Source of the DNA: Planctomycetota bacterium
GTDB lineage: Bacteria > Planctomycetota > UBA11346
Length of the DNA: 64,000 nt
Assembly (NCBI GenBank): GCA_014193115.1
Contig: BJHQ01000018.1
Location: 1 to 64,000, forward strand
Direction of reading: 5' to 3'
Shown here: in pieces, positions 34,953 to 45,057 of the stretch
Position numbering within the stretch: the first letter of the stretch is position 1
Layout of the letters: every line of letters begins with the position of its first letter
Program-made: the position numbers and the translations under genes
The notes under the pieces: model-generated
What the model was told of the DNA's origin: nothing
Database searches by the model: none
What the model saw: only the letters and a program-made list of their open reading frames with translations

Positions 34953-35460
34953 TCGGGGCTTCACTCTGATCGAACTGTTGATCGTCATGGCAGTGATCGT
35001 GGTGCTCAGCGGCCTCAGCCTGGGCGCCTACGGAGTCCTGATGGAGAACAGCCGGACATCCTCGACCCGGGTTCTGCTCAATACGATGGCCACCCAGATG
35101 GTCATGTATGGGTCTCCCGCGGTGATCGATGGTGCTGATTCTGGCGGGCCACGCCTGCGCCGGCTATGGGATTTCGATGGCGATCACCAGGTGGATGGCG
35201 ATCCGGCGACCTTCGCGCTTCAGGCCGATGTCGCCGCCGCCGCCCGTTGCGGCTACCGTGGACCAGTCAAGCAACTCAATCTCCAAATTTCCAAGAGCCA
35301 GCTCGATCCATCCGGCCGACCAGTGGATGGCTGGAATCGGCCGCTGCAGATCGCCTTCGCGTTGCAGGCCTATGGCGCGGCTGGATTCGGGCTGTTTTCC
35401 CTGGGCGCGGATGGGCGACCAGGAACCGACGACGATCTCACCAGCTGGGGAAACCGATGA
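34945..35460 (+). CDS. GspG-like pseudopilin
   Basis: This 171-residue type II secretion-type pseudopilin starts MSDRG|FTLIELLIVMAV: prepilin peptidase site after G5, phenylalanine +1, glutamate +5 and the long hydrophobic helix. The C-terminus SLGADGRPGTDDDLTSW matches the calcium-binding tail of GspG major pseudopilins. A second aspartate-rich loop, DFDGDHQVDGDP, at about residues 75-86 looks like another calcium site. GspG forms the main shaft of the pseudopilus. It is the smallest and most typical member of the cluster, so it is the likely shaft subunit. It overlaps both neighbours by a few bases. Confidence 0.88.
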   Translation: MSDRGFTLIELLIVMAVIVVLSGLSLGAYGVLMENSRTSSTRVLLNTMATQMVMYGSPAVIDGADSGGPRLRRLWDFDGDHQVDGDPATFALQADVAAAARCGYRGPVKQLNLQISKSQLDPSGRPVDGWNRPLQIAFALQAYGAAGFGLFSLGADGRPGTDDDLTSWGNR

Positions 35461-36398
35461 CCGACGCACCTGGACCCATGACCGTGCCGATGGCCACTCA
35501 GCGATGCCCCAGACCGGTGAAGTCGATGGCTTCCACCTTTGGATTCTCGGCGATCGAACTCATGGTCGTCATCTCGATCATGCTCATTCTGTCGGGACTG
35601 GGAGTGTCGTCGGTCCTGTCAACGTTGCGCCGGTCGGCGGTGAACCAGGCGGTCACCGCGATTTCAGCCACGAATGAACAGGCCAAGACCTTGTCCATCA
35701 CCGGCGGCTCCATGGGCATCAACTGCAATGTCGCCTTCGGAGTGGTCATCGAGGCGTCATCGCGGACCTGCGGCTTCCCATTCATCGCGCTGACCATGGG
35801 CAAGACGAACGACGGTTTCGCCACCGACCATCGTGCGCGGATTCTGATCGAAGACACCGCTGCCAGTCCGTTGGCGTCCTCGGCCTTCCCGAGTGCCAGC
35901 TCCTATACGCACATGGGGTCGGATACCGGCCTCCTGGTCGCCAAGGGCAGCAAACGTCCGTCCATGATCCATCGCCTGCGCTCGACCGCGAGCATCTACA
36001 CGGTTTCCAGTGGCAGCATGGTGCCGCTCGATCAATCCAGCCCCACCGCCATCGGCTGGTATTTCCAGCAGCGCAGCGGCTACCTGATCCAGCCCAGCGC
36101 CCGCAGTGACTGGCCGAAGGTCGCCACCATCTGCGAACTCGGCCAAGCCACGGCCGGAGATAAAACCTGGTCGGATCGCTGGAAATCAAAGAACCAAGCG
36201 GACATTCCAGGAAGGGATTGGTCGGTCCGCATCCCCAACTTGCTTCCTGGCATGACTGCGACTGCCGCCGACCGGCCGTTTTCAGGGGTCCGTTCAGGCG
36301 ATCCGATCCCGGGGCTATGCGTGGTCTCCAGCGACGGAGCCTATCGGGTCGGGATCACCGCCTTGGCCAATGGCCAACTGCTGACCCGGGCGTTCTGA
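35457..36398 (+). CDS. Large pseudopilin-like protein
   Basis: The protein has 313 residues if it starts at the coupled ATGA overlap (35457). That gives a 29-residue leader before the cleavage site FG|FSAIELMVVISIMLIL. The in-frame ATG at 35526 would give a normal 6-residue leader and is a fair alternative. The helix is followed by SVLSTLRRSAVNQAV, then about 230 residues of passenger that I do not recognise. It has the size and position of a minor pseudopilin (GspH type) with an enlarged head. It belongs to the operon with the GspG-like gene. Confidence 0.75.
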   Translation: MTDAPGPMTVPMATQRCPRPVKSMASTFGFSAIELMVVISIMLILSGLGVSSVLSTLRRSAVNQAVTAISATNEQAKTLSITGGSMGINCNVAFGVVIEASSRTCGFPFIALTMGKTNDGFATDHRARILIEDTAASPLASSAFPSASSYTHMGSDTGLLVAKGSKRPSMIHRLRSTASIYTVSSGSMVPLDQSSPTAIGWYFQQRSGYLIQPSARSDWPKVATICELGQATAGDKTWSDRWKSKNQADIPGRDWSVRIPNLLPGMTATAADRPFSGVRSGDPIPGLCVVSSDGAYRVGITALANGQLLTRAF

Positions 36399-36405
36399 CG
36401 TGACC

Positions 36406-39375
36406 ATGCGGCCCAGCGGTTTCACCTTGGTCGAGGTGGTGCTGAGCATGGGCCTGGTGGCAATGGCGGTGCTGACCATCGCCGCCCTGCTGCCGGCGAT
36501 GTTCAAGACCCAGCAGATCGTCCGCCTGCAAACGTATGCGGCGACCCACGCGATGACCATCTCGAATGCGGTGGCTCAGGGCAATCCGCGATTTCCGGGC
36601 TTCACCGCCGCGGTTAAGCCGAACAGCGACGTGTCGACGTTCGCCCTGGATAGAGGCCAGGCTTTTGCCCGGATGCCGCTTCCAGGTGGCGCGTTCAGCC
36701 GACCGAGCTTTGCCGATGTCGAGCAGATCATCACCGGGAACGGAAAACGATATGCGATGGGGCAAACCGGAATCCCCATTCCATTGGAGATCGTGCGTCG
36801 AATCGATTCCGATAATGACGAAATCCAGACGCTGCTCAGCGATGGCGGCTACCTGTTTTATCCCCCGCCAGGGAGTTTCAGCGGCTTCATTCCGGGTGAG
36901 GGTGTCTTCAATAATGACATGAATATTGTGGCAGGTACGACCGAAACCGACGCCGATCGTCGGCGCTTGGTCTTTGCCGTGATCGGGAAACCCCAGCAGA
37001 ATCTGCTGCCCTCCCATCCGTGTTACAACCTGCCAATCTATAAGTTGTACCCGTTTCCGCCTGATGACATGGCAACGTTTAAGATCACCGAATATGTGGC
37101 TGGCACTGGGCTTGGGAAAGCTTCGCCAGAATATGGACGGGATACGACGGTTTCGCCAAACCCGGTGCGGACACTAGCATTGAATACTGGTGAAATCGCC
37201 AGTCTTTGGAGATACTTCTATGAGCAAAGTCCAAAAGATCCATCCATGGGCACCGATTTCGATACGGCTTGGTTGAAATTATGGTCAGAGTCGTATCCAG
37301 ACTACCTCTCACTTTCGCGCTACGGCTGGACACCAATTGCGCATAAATTAAAAACTGTAAAAACTGCCAAAGAGAAACAAAAGTCTCCCAACGTGACAGG
37401 AGTTCCCACCGATCCTGTCAAGTGGGCCGCGGCGCTTCAAGCCACGGATGAAACCAAGCCGTGGGGAACATTGATCACGCAGACTGACTGGTCGAACACG
37501 TCCCCTGAGGACTATTACAAAACCGTCAAGCCAAGCCCCTTGGAAATTTTCGATCCGACCAAAGTGCCAACGTATACGTATCCTGGCGATGCTCAGTATC
37601 CATCGCTTCCTCCGCCTAGCGAACCATTTGATCAATATCCGGATTCAGAGTTCTGCCTGGTGCGAGGCAATCGCATCGTTACCAGGACCGAGTACATAAC
37701 CGAATGGCGAAGAGGAGTTAATAAGATCAAGCTGCCGTGGCGTATGGTCATGGCACCATTCGATCCGTTGGACATCCCCCCTTATGACGGGACCTATGAG
37801 GAAATATACGATCATTTTGCGATGAAATCACCCTTCAAGAAGGGGGACGGAATCAATGAGAACCGTTACCGCGAGCCGGAAGGCCTACCATCGCTGGAAA
37901 TGCGTCGATATTACCGTCGGATGGCGCTCATCTTGTGGATGAGGACGGTTGGGATCGATCCCGTTGTCCAATTCGTCCACCATGGCGACCCGCGTGACGA
38001 ATCCCTTGATTTCCCTGGTTGGCAGCCGGGCGATAGCTCAAACATCTTCGAGCAAAATCTGGTGACCCGGAAAAATCCTCTGACCCACTTGATTCCGCCA
38101 AAGCTCGACCTGAACCGCTCGATGATCAGGGACATGCACGATCTCAGCGGAGGTGAAAATTGGCGCTATCCACATCCAGCTCGGATCTATGCCCTGACCT
38201 TTCTTGCCCACGCAGCCATGCTGGTCACCGGAGCTCGGGGACCGATGATCAAAGCCGATGGCGGCTATGATTCCTACAAATTAGGAGTGGGCGGCAAGGT
38301 CACCACTGGAGATCCGATGGAAATATGGGATTTGACCACGGCCAACAGCGTCTGGGGGATGAATTCGTCGACCATGGCGTGGTGGTATTGCGATCTCAAC
38401 CAGAATCATCCAGGGCTGGGCAATGCGACCTCTCCAGCGGTGTTCGACGACGAAGACGCGGCGAAGCGGTCGGACAACCAGAAATTTTTCGACGGCGCCG
38501 AATTGCTTCAGGAAGATATCCAGTTCGCCCGCATGGCCCATGAAAATTGCATGCGCTGGATCATGGCCTATGCCTCGGAGAATCCAAACGATCTTTGTTG
38601 TCCGAGGCCAGCCAACCGGCAATCGTTCATGGATCGGCCGCTCTGGTGCGCTGATCTTTTCCCTGGCGGCTTAGCTGACCGCGGCGGATCGGCAGCTCCC
38701 TATTTCACCATGGACGAGAAATACTACCGGTTGATGTCGGATCGTGAATCGCGGTTGGCTCCCATATTCACTGGCAAGGCTCCGATCATAGTTCCCAATG
38801 ATCCAGCGCCACGATTGGCTCCCAGTTGGGATGGATTCCACCGGGCGGTCGACCCGAAATGGAGCCGAACGGGAATTTCGACTCAACTCGGCGCTGTCGG
38901 ATCCTTTCACCGGTCCACGGATTCTGGCCACGATCAAGGGAAGCCCTGGCTGCTGAACGGTGCGGACGGATCGGACGGAGCGCATTTCAACCGGCCGTTC
39001 GCTGCTTCGGAGCGTAGTCGGGAGCTCGTCTTCTGGTCGGTGGATTGGATGAACTACGAAGACGCGGAAAGCGCTCCGTCGGCTCCGTTCGATACGAGCT
39101 TCGTCATCAGTCTGAAAAACGATGGATCGCTGAACGGCGCGTTCAACGGAAATATGTACGGGAATCCGGAGGCGGCCATTAAATTCCTCAACCCGGACCA
39201 CACATTTGCTGGCAGTCCTATTTGGTCGAGCGATTTCGGGCAATTTGGTGCCGATCGAAATGGCAGCGGTCGTTTTGATAGAGGGTCCATCCCAGCCAGT
39301 CAGCGGATGCGCGCCACCACCATCGCCCGGTTCAATCTGTATGATCCGGTCGGCCCCTGTGGCCTTCGGCAGTGA
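36406..39375 (+). CDS. Giant pseudopilin-like protein (about 989 residues)
   Basis: The protein begins MRPSG|FTLVEVVLSMGLVAMAVLTIAALLP, a standard class III (prepilin) signal with glutamate +5. A GTG at 36400 is an alternative start. About 950 residues of passenger follow, rich in Trp, Tyr, Pro, Asp and Asn, with no recognised domain. Ordinary pseudopilins are 130-350 residues, so this is several times the usual size. The DNA is visibly poorer in G+C and more varied in codon use than its neighbours, for example 37340-37390. It may be a tip adhesin or a structural fibre subunit exposed on the surface (inference). It lies within the coupled operon. Confidence 0.8.
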   Translation: MRPSGFTLVEVVLSMGLVAMAVLTIAALLPAMFKTQQIVRLQTYAATHAMTISNAVAQGNPRFPGFTAAVKPNSDVSTFALDRGQAFARMPLPGGAFSRPSFADVEQIITGNGKRYAMGQTGIPIPLEIVRRIDSDNDEIQTLLSDGGYLFYPPPGSFSGFIPGEGVFNNDMNIVAGTTETDADRRRLVFAVIGKPQQNLLPSHPCYNLPIYKLYPFPPDDMATFKITEYVAGTGLGKASPEYGRDTTVSPNPVRTLALNTGEIASLWRYFYEQSPKDPSMGTDFDTAWLKLWSESYPDYLSLSRYGWTPIAHKLKTVKTAKEKQKSPNVTGVPTDPVKWAAALQATDETKPWGTLITQTDWSNTSPEDYYKTVKPSPLEIFDPTKVPTYTYPGDAQYPSLPPPSEPFDQYPDSEFCLVRGNRIVTRTEYITEWRRGVNKIKLPWRMVMAPFDPLDIPPYDGTYEEIYDHFAMKSPFKKGDGINENRYREPEGLPSLEMRRYYRRMALILWMRTVGIDPVVQFVHHGDPRDESLDFPGWQPGDSSNIFEQNLVTRKNPLTHLIPPKLDLNRSMIRDMHDLSGGENWRYPHPARIYALTFLAHAAMLVTGARGPMIKADGGYDSYKLGVGGKVTTGDPMEIWDLTTANSVWGMNSSTMAWWYCDLNQNHPGLGNATSPAVFDDEDAAKRSDNQKFFDGAELLQEDIQFARMAHENCMRWIMAYASENPNDLCCPRPANRQSFMDRPLWCADLFPGGLADRGGSAAPYFTMDEKYYRLMSDRESRLAPIFTGKAPIIVPNDPAPRLAPSWDGFHRAVDPKWSRTGISTQLGAVGSFHRSTDSGHDQGKPWLLNGADGSDGAHFNRPFAASERSRELVFWSVDWMNYEDAESAPSAPFDTSFVISLKNDGSLNGAFNGNMYGNPEAAIKFLNPDHTFAGSPIWSSDFGQFGADRNGSGRFDRGSIPASQRMRATTIARFNLYDPVGPCGLRQ

Positions 39376-39378
39376 CCT

Positions 39379-41025
39379 ATGTCTAGACTTCGCGGATTTT
39401 CCTTGATCGAAGTGACCATCGCTGTGGCCTTGATCGCGACCATCCTGGTGTCGGTCCTGGCGATGGCCCGCATCCTGACCAAAACCATCGCCGTGGTCGG
39501 CGCAATGCGCTTGGACAGCGAGATGCTGCGCCAGGGGATTGTCTTGGCCTTAGAGGACGCGGATTTCTGGCACAGCGCCGCGAATCCCGATCCGCCCTGG
39601 TCGATGCGGGTCAATTCTGAGCAGAATGTGGATTTCGATGGCAATGTCTCCAGTGGACCGGTCGATGATGCAGCAAATAAAAGGCCATTCCGCCGAGTGG
39701 TCTTTTCCCGATCGGCTGATCCCGACACGTCCTTCGCGGGTAAGGTCCCCAATCCAAATGCAATGCTGATCCATGACCAGAGATCATGGTATCGTGGGCA
39801 CTTGCAGGGGAATACCAGGACATTCAAGGACGGTGGAGGGTATTTTTCGAATATGAGAAGTCCGGATAACACGCGATACCAGGATCAATGGACCGGTGTG
39901 CCGCCGACTTGGTCTCCATTGCAGGTTTATGGTGATTACGCGCTTACCAGCCACACCGAAATGGGCGCTGCTGCCGATCCCGACCGGTCGTTTGTGAGCG
40001 AAGCCGTGAACGAGCGCATGAGCGGTCCAGGAGGCTATCGTCCCAATCTGGCTCTCAATCTATATCGCACCTTGGGACCAAACGGTATCTTCAACTACGT
40101 GCCGATGTCGACGATCATGGTGATGCAGCGTCACGATCGGACACGGGATCTGCGACCCGGAACCAGTTCGGGACAGATCGGGTATGCACCCGACGCGTTG
40201 ACCGACGGGATCACCACACATGCCGCCCAGGAGAAGATGTACGACCTGGGAGAGGTCCCCTGGGCGCTCGACGGCGAATTGCCGATCGGCTCGGGAACTT
40301 GGGATTGGCCATATGACTGGGGGCATCCCAATCGCACCAAGGGCGTCGCCCATGCATCGCCGCGATTCCACCTCAATCAGGTCAAGAATGCAACCTGTTA
40401 TGCTGACCTGTTGTTCGCGGTCAGTCCGATCAATAATCTGTATTTCATTGCATCCGATACCGATGCCTATTGTCTTCCGGGATCGATGAAGGACCCGTGG
40501 CTGGTTCCGGCTGGGCTTGGATACATCCAGAGAAATACCCAGGATCGAATTTTCTTTCCGGTGATGCGTCCGTATAAAATACTCGGATCTCAGGATTCAG
40601 TATTTCGTATCGATAGCAGTTATGGAAGAAAATCCGGTTGCGACTACCTGACACAAGCGCGTTATGGCACCTTCCAATCGAATCAGGGGGGTGGTGGAGG
40701 TTTGTACGGCGATATGCTCTTTTGGCAGTATATGCCTTTGGCATCTGCGGAGACGCGGCTGTTGCCGTTGTCCCTGACTGGGGAGGAACGTCACGTCGCA
40801 TCTGCCCCTGCCGGCGGGCAGGTCGCATCGCTCACCGAATCAGCCTTGCGATTGGTTTGGCAAGGGAAAAGCATTTCCTTTTTCCGTGTCACCGTCACCC
40901 GCCTCGATGGACGGAAACTGACCGTGTCGATCATCCCGACGTGCTCTGATTTGCGCGGAGCCCGTCAGCATTGGGGCATGCCCGACGTCAGGCCGGCGGC
41001 GGACATGGGGGACGTCTATCGATGA
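39379..41025 (+). CDS. Large pseudopilin-like protein (548 residues)
   Basis: The start is MSRLRG|FSLIEVTIAVALIATILVSVLAMARIL, a prepilin signal of GspI/PilV type. The passenger of about 510 residues is unrecognised, rich in aromatic residues, glycine and aspartate, and similar in composition to the preceding giant protein. It begins 3 bases after the previous stop, and its own stop overlaps the next start (ATGA). A minor pseudopilin with a large exposed head is the best description. Confidence 0.78.
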   Translation: MSRLRGFSLIEVTIAVALIATILVSVLAMARILTKTIAVVGAMRLDSEMLRQGIVLALEDADFWHSAANPDPPWSMRVNSEQNVDFDGNVSSGPVDDAANKRPFRRVVFSRSADPDTSFAGKVPNPNAMLIHDQRSWYRGHLQGNTRTFKDGGGYFSNMRSPDNTRYQDQWTGVPPTWSPLQVYGDYALTSHTEMGAAADPDRSFVSEAVNERMSGPGGYRPNLALNLYRTLGPNGIFNYVPMSTIMVMQRHDRTRDLRPGTSSGQIGYAPDALTDGITTHAAQEKMYDLGEVPWALDGELPIGSGTWDWPYDWGHPNRTKGVAHASPRFHLNQVKNATCYADLLFAVSPINNLYFIASDTDAYCLPGSMKDPWLVPAGLGYIQRNTQDRIFFPVMRPYKILGSQDSVFRIDSSYGRKSGCDYLTQARYGTFQSNQGGGGGLYGDMLFWQYMPLASAETRLLPLSLTGEERHVASAPAGGQVASLTESALRLVWQGKSISFFRVTVTRLDGRKLTVSIIPTCSDLRGARQHWGMPDVRPAADMGDVYR

Positions 41026-42338
41026 GATCGATTCGTGAAAAGGCACGTAGTGGACGCAGGGGATCCGCCTTGCTGATGGTCACCGGGCTGGTGGCGATCT
41101 TGGCGGTGATGGCGGCGGTGTTCATCCTGCGCACCCGTGAAGATGCCCAGGCCGCGCAACCGCTGCTGCGCGAAGCACAGGCCCGGATCATGCTGGATGC
41201 CGCATGCATGTATCTGCTGGAGACCAGCAGGATTGGCTGGGGTGCGCCCGGCCATGGCTGGGTGGACAACCGCAACGGCAGCGTCGGTCCACGCCCGCCA
41301 CGCCTGGCGAATGGCAGTATTCCCGAGCCGACTTGGTGGAGAGCTGGTGCGTATCCGGCCGATGATTCCGAAGCAATTCCACCGAGCAATCCGCCCGGCG
41401 TCCCGTGGGATGAATACGGCTATACCCAGAGCGATCCGGCTGGAGGCAATGATGCCGCGCGTATCAAGTATTGGCCTCATCCCGGCGGGGTCTGCCGCAG
41501 CGACATGACGCGTTGGGTCCAGCCGCCCTATGCCTGCACGGCGCATTACACCCTGTCGCCATTCAAGGTGACAGCCGATTGGACCTCAAACACGGGTGCG
41601 AGCCTGAGTTCCAGCACGGCGTCATCAACCAGTAAGATTGATTCGGTCAAACTCATGCTCAGCAACGCCTTGCGGCAGGGTCCGATGTTCCTTGACCCGC
41701 AACCGGTCGCCGACCGTCGGGGTGATCTGCTGGCGCCATCGGCAGGCGATGATTTTGTTTCTGGGAAACGAGTGACTACGGGTGTAGCGATCCGATCTCC
41801 GCTGTCACCGCTGCCGGTGTACGCCCCGGGGTCCGCGGGCCGGTCATGGTTCCGGATCTACCGGGAACTGCCCAGCGAGCACGATGGACAGAACATTCCG
41901 GTCGGAGGAGTGGTCGAATCGACGTTCGACACCGTCGCCGTCAGCGATGCGCATCCGACGGCGGTGGGTAAATACCTCCGGTCCAGCGAATGCGTCTTCA
42001 TCATCACCTGTGGTGGTGGCGCCACTCAGGGTTTCCGCTCCTGGGCTGAGGTGACAGCCGAAGGATCCGGTCAACTGTTCGGGAACGACCCATCACTGTT
42101 CTACCAGATGCGTTCCCAGGAGCGCATCCTTTGGTTCCGGGTGTGCTGGTCCGGTTCGCCAGGAGGCAGCTACTTATCGATCCAAGATGTCCATGATCAG
42201 GATTCCAGTACTCCATCACTGCTCAACCAGTCGCCGGCGAACACGAACTGGAATGCGTCGCGGGGCGGGGTGAATAAACATGCTTTCGGTACCTTTTCGT
42301 GGATACAGCGACTCGCTGCCGAGCCACCGCGATGGTGA
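41022..42338 (+). CDS. GspK/PilX-like minor pseudopilin
   Basis: The protein has 438 residues. The N-terminus RRG|SALLMVTGLVAILAVMAAVFIL lacks the +5 glutamate of other pseudopilins. That is the pattern of GspK/PilX proteins, which cap the pseudopilus tip. The body of about 400 residues contains a serine/threonine-rich stretch (about 200-215) and is not otherwise recognised. It overlaps the previous gene by 4 bases and the next by 7. Its presence with GspG-, GspH- and GspI-type members suggests a complete minor-pilin tip complex. Confidence 0.78.
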   Translation: MRSIREKARSGRRGSALLMVTGLVAILAVMAAVFILRTREDAQAAQPLLREAQARIMLDAACMYLLETSRIGWGAPGHGWVDNRNGSVGPRPPRLANGSIPEPTWWRAGAYPADDSEAIPPSNPPGVPWDEYGYTQSDPAGGNDAARIKYWPHPGGVCRSDMTRWVQPPYACTAHYTLSPFKVTADWTSNTGASLSSSTASSTSKIDSVKLMLSNALRQGPMFLDPQPVADRRGDLLAPSAGDDFVSGKRVTTGVAIRSPLSPLPVYAPGSAGRSWFRIYRELPSEHDGQNIPVGGVVESTFDTVAVSDAHPTAVGKYLRSSECVFIITCGGGATQGFRSWAEVTAEGSGQLFGNDPSLFYQMRSQERILWFRVCWSGSPGGSYLSIQDVHDQDSSTPSLLNQSPANTNWNASRGGVNKHAFGTFSWIQRLAAEPPRW

Positions 42339-43402
42339 ATCCAGGTCCATCCCGGACCAGACCTGCTGACCGTTCTGGGCTGACGGTGATCGAGATGCTG
42401 GTCGTGCTGATCATCATCTGCCTGCTCGCTGGTCTCATCATGGCCGCCGCTGCCATCATCACCGAGCAGCAGAAGTCTTGGTCGACCCGCAACACCATGC
42501 GGGTGGTCATGAATCTGCTCGCTGGGCGTTCGGCCGTGGCCGGCGGCTATCCCGCGGCGGTCGAGCATCCCCTGGCAGGATCAGCGATCTGCGCCGCCGG
42601 CCGGCCTCTCTATATGCGTGCCATCGGGGGAGCAGTTTCGACCACCGGCGAAGCGTTGATGGTCGAGAACTCGACCTGGGTGGCTGGGGCGGAAAGCCGG
42701 GTGCTGAAGCCCGACGACCGATTCGACGGGATCGTCGTGTCGCAGGATCTTCCTTTCCTGTTCGGCCTCAGGCGTTCCCAGTGCAGCATCCTTGGCGGTA
42801 CCGTTGGGATCGGTACTCCGGCCGTGACCTATCCCGGCATCACCAGTTACCGGAAATTGGACCGGCCGATGCCAGGACGGGCGACCTTCTCAGGAGGTCC
42901 GGCCTATGGCCAGGCTGACTATCCCGACCCGCAGCATCTGGTGTCGCCGACCGGTGAAGACGGCTCGCCTGAGCGATCATTGGAGACCGTGCAGCGCCGA
43001 GCGCTGGAGATCGCCATCGGAACCGGTGGACTTGATGAGCTGCGCAGATTGCGCTGCATCCAGGAAGACCAAGGGACGCTGATTCTCGACCGTCGGGCCA
43101 TGGTCCTGGCCAGCGATACCTCACCGCAACCGACCTGGTCGCCGGGGACCTATCGGCGGGCGGACACGCGGTGGCAGCGCTACCGGCTGCGTGGTCCGGT
43201 GCTGGTGGACGGATGGGGCCGGGAAATGCTGTACCGCTCGCAACCAAGTCCGGGATTGCTGTCGGCCGGCAAAGATGGCGTCTTCGTCTGCGACCCTGGC
43301 CCCGACGGAATCATCTCCAGCAGTGCTGCGACGGTGGAAACCACCCGTTCCGCCGATGATCGGAATGGAATGACCGACAACGTCACCACTGATCCGCCCT
43401 AA
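42332..43402 (+). CDS. Pseudopilin-like protein (356 residues)
   Basis: The sequence RSG|LTVIEMLVVLIIICLLAGLIMAA is a prepilin signal with leucine at +1 and glutamate +5, after a 28-residue leader from ATG 42332. The passenger ends with SAGKDGVFVCDPGPDGIISSS, which resembles the glycine/aspartate-rich, calcium-binding C-terminus of GspG-type proteins. It overlaps the GspK-like gene by 7 bases and is followed after 2 bases by the last pseudopilin gene. It could be a second shaft-type subunit or a minor one. Confidence 0.75.
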   Translation: MVNPGPSRTRPADRSGLTVIEMLVVLIIICLLAGLIMAAAAIITEQQKSWSTRNTMRVVMNLLAGRSAVAGGYPAAVEHPLAGSAICAAGRPLYMRAIGGAVSTTGEALMVENSTWVAGAESRVLKPDDRFDGIVVSQDLPFLFGLRRSQCSILGGTVGIGTPAVTYPGITSYRKLDRPMPGRATFSGGPAYGQADYPDPQHLVSPTGEDGSPERSLETVQRRALEIAIGTGGLDELRRLRCIQEDQGTLILDRRAMVLASDTSPQPTWSPGTYRRADTRWQRYRLRGPVLVDGWGREMLYRSQPSPGLLSAGKDGVFVCDPGPDGIISSSAATVETTRSADDRNGMTDNVTTDPP

Positions 43403-43404
43403 CC

Positions 43405-44988
43405 ATGCCCACCAGTCGCGCCTTCACCTTGATCGAACTGATGATCGTCATCCTGATCATCACGTTGCTCGCCAGCCTTGTCCTGACCGGAGGATCTTGG
43501 CTGATCTCACAAAGCCGGTGGCTGGTGACCGGGCAGCGGCTGGATGCGGCGGTTGAAGCCATTCAACGCAAACGTGGCGAGTCTGATGGTGTCATGGATG
43601 ACTTCATGAGGAACGGGATCGGTTTGGATGTGCGCTTCATCCCCATTACCCGTTTGCTCAGTGAATTGATGGATACGTCAAAATATGGGCCATTACCCGC
43701 CAGTAATTCTCCTTTGGTGGACAGCAGTGATGCAGGTGAAAGCGTTTCCGTTCCCCCATACGTTCGACGAGAGAAAAACGCATTCATTACCAGTGCCGAG
43801 TTCAGCTTCACATCCTATGGAATCATGGTCCAGGCGAGAAATCTCTGGAATGGTGTAGGACGTGATCAGCCAGTGGAAAATCTCATCGCCACCTGCGATA
43901 TTGCACCGACGAGAGAGGTCTTGGCGAGAGGCATCCGTCCGTCAGCCTACTGGTATTATTCCGCTTGGCCGGTGATTTGGCCCATGCCGGCCTGGGATCA
44001 GGCGGACCCGCCAACGGTGACGCCCCATGTCGGTTCCGGCTGTGCTTTCACCCACACCCTAAGCGAAGGCGATGGTCCGACCCACTATCGGCCGATTCCA
44101 CCCGGATTGACCATTACCGGTTCACCCTTCGGAAAGAAGCGCATCCGGGCCTACCCGAAATTCAGGTGCGGCGAGCATACGATGCCATTGACGTTGTCCC
44201 AGCCGGATCTCAGCCAGTTGGGCATCGTCCGGGACATCGGAGCCATGGAGGATCCCGAGCCGGGTGATCTGACCATGTTCTCGCCGCTGGTCACCACTCG
44301 GTTGCTGCGTTTCGCAGACATCCTGACCACGAGCACTGGATTGAACGACTATCGCACCAATCGGAAGTCTGACCGGCCATGGAACGATCGCTGGGGCAAT
44401 CCGCTGGTGCTATCGGCCACTGTGTTCATCCCTCCGCGCCAACTTGCCTTTCATATCTTCGATCCACCCAATCGGGTTGCTGATCCATTCCTTGGATCGG
44501 ATATGGATGGTCCTTTATATGCCGTCCAGAGCCGTGCAGAATGGTTCACCCAGAATCTGATGCGCCGTCGGGACCTGCTGCTCCAGGCTTATCGCGAAGC
44601 GTACACCTATAACCGATCGGTTACGATTTCTGGTGGCGCAGTCGGCCCGGAACGCACCTGGACGAAGCCAGTGGCGATGGACCCGGTACCCATCGCCAAC
44701 TATCAAGGGAACGGGTCATTGACCTGGTCGGTGGCCGGCGATGTCGGGGTCGCCAGCGATGCCGGCACCACGTCGAGCATCGCTCCGGACATCCCGGTTC
44801 CCCTGACCGATCGCAAGATTCTACGGGCGTTGTGGCTCCAGGTCCTCGAGACGACCCAGGCGGCGCGATGGAGTGCGCTCAATGCCGAGTCGAGCCCGCC
44901 GTGGCGCGGTGGATCCTTCCGCGCGGTTGCCCGTTTGAATGGCCGGCAGAGCGAATGCCTGGTGATGACCCCGGTGGAGATCAAGTAG
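43405..44988 (+). CDS. Large pseudopilin-like protein (527 residues)
   Basis: The start is MPTSRA|FTLIELMIVILIITLLASLVL, a prepilin signal with alanine, not glycine, at -1. Prepilin peptidase tolerates alanine. After the helix, SQSRWLVTGQRLDAAVEAIQRKRGES continues the pilin stalk. About 470 residues of unrecognised passenger follow. It is the last gene of the operon and convergent with an AraC regulator 69 bases away. No GspE, GspF, GspD or prepilin peptidase gene is found in the window. Confidence 0.77.
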   Translation: MPTSRAFTLIELMIVILIITLLASLVLTGGSWLISQSRWLVTGQRLDAAVEAIQRKRGESDGVMDDFMRNGIGLDVRFIPITRLLSELMDTSKYGPLPASNSPLVDSSDAGESVSVPPYVRREKNAFITSAEFSFTSYGIMVQARNLWNGVGRDQPVENLIATCDIAPTREVLARGIRPSAYWYYSAWPVIWPMPAWDQADPPTVTPHVGSGCAFTHTLSEGDGPTHYRPIPPGLTITGSPFGKKRIRAYPKFRCGEHTMPLTLSQPDLSQLGIVRDIGAMEDPEPGDLTMFSPLVTTRLLRFADILTTSTGLNDYRTNRKSDRPWNDRWGNPLVLSATVFIPPRQLAFHIFDPPNRVADPFLGSDMDGPLYAVQSRAEWFTQNLMRRRDLLLQAYREAYTYNRSVTISGGAVGPERTWTKPVAMDPVPIANYQGNGSLTWSVAGDVGVASDAGTTSSIAPDIPVPLTDRKILRALWLQVLETTQAARWSALNAESSPPWRGGSFRAVARLNGRQSECLVMTPVEIK

Positions 44989-45057
44989 ACCGCAGCTGCC
45001 GGGACCGGTTCCGCAACGCGGATGCTTTCGGTCGAACCCGTGGCCTCATGTGGATCG

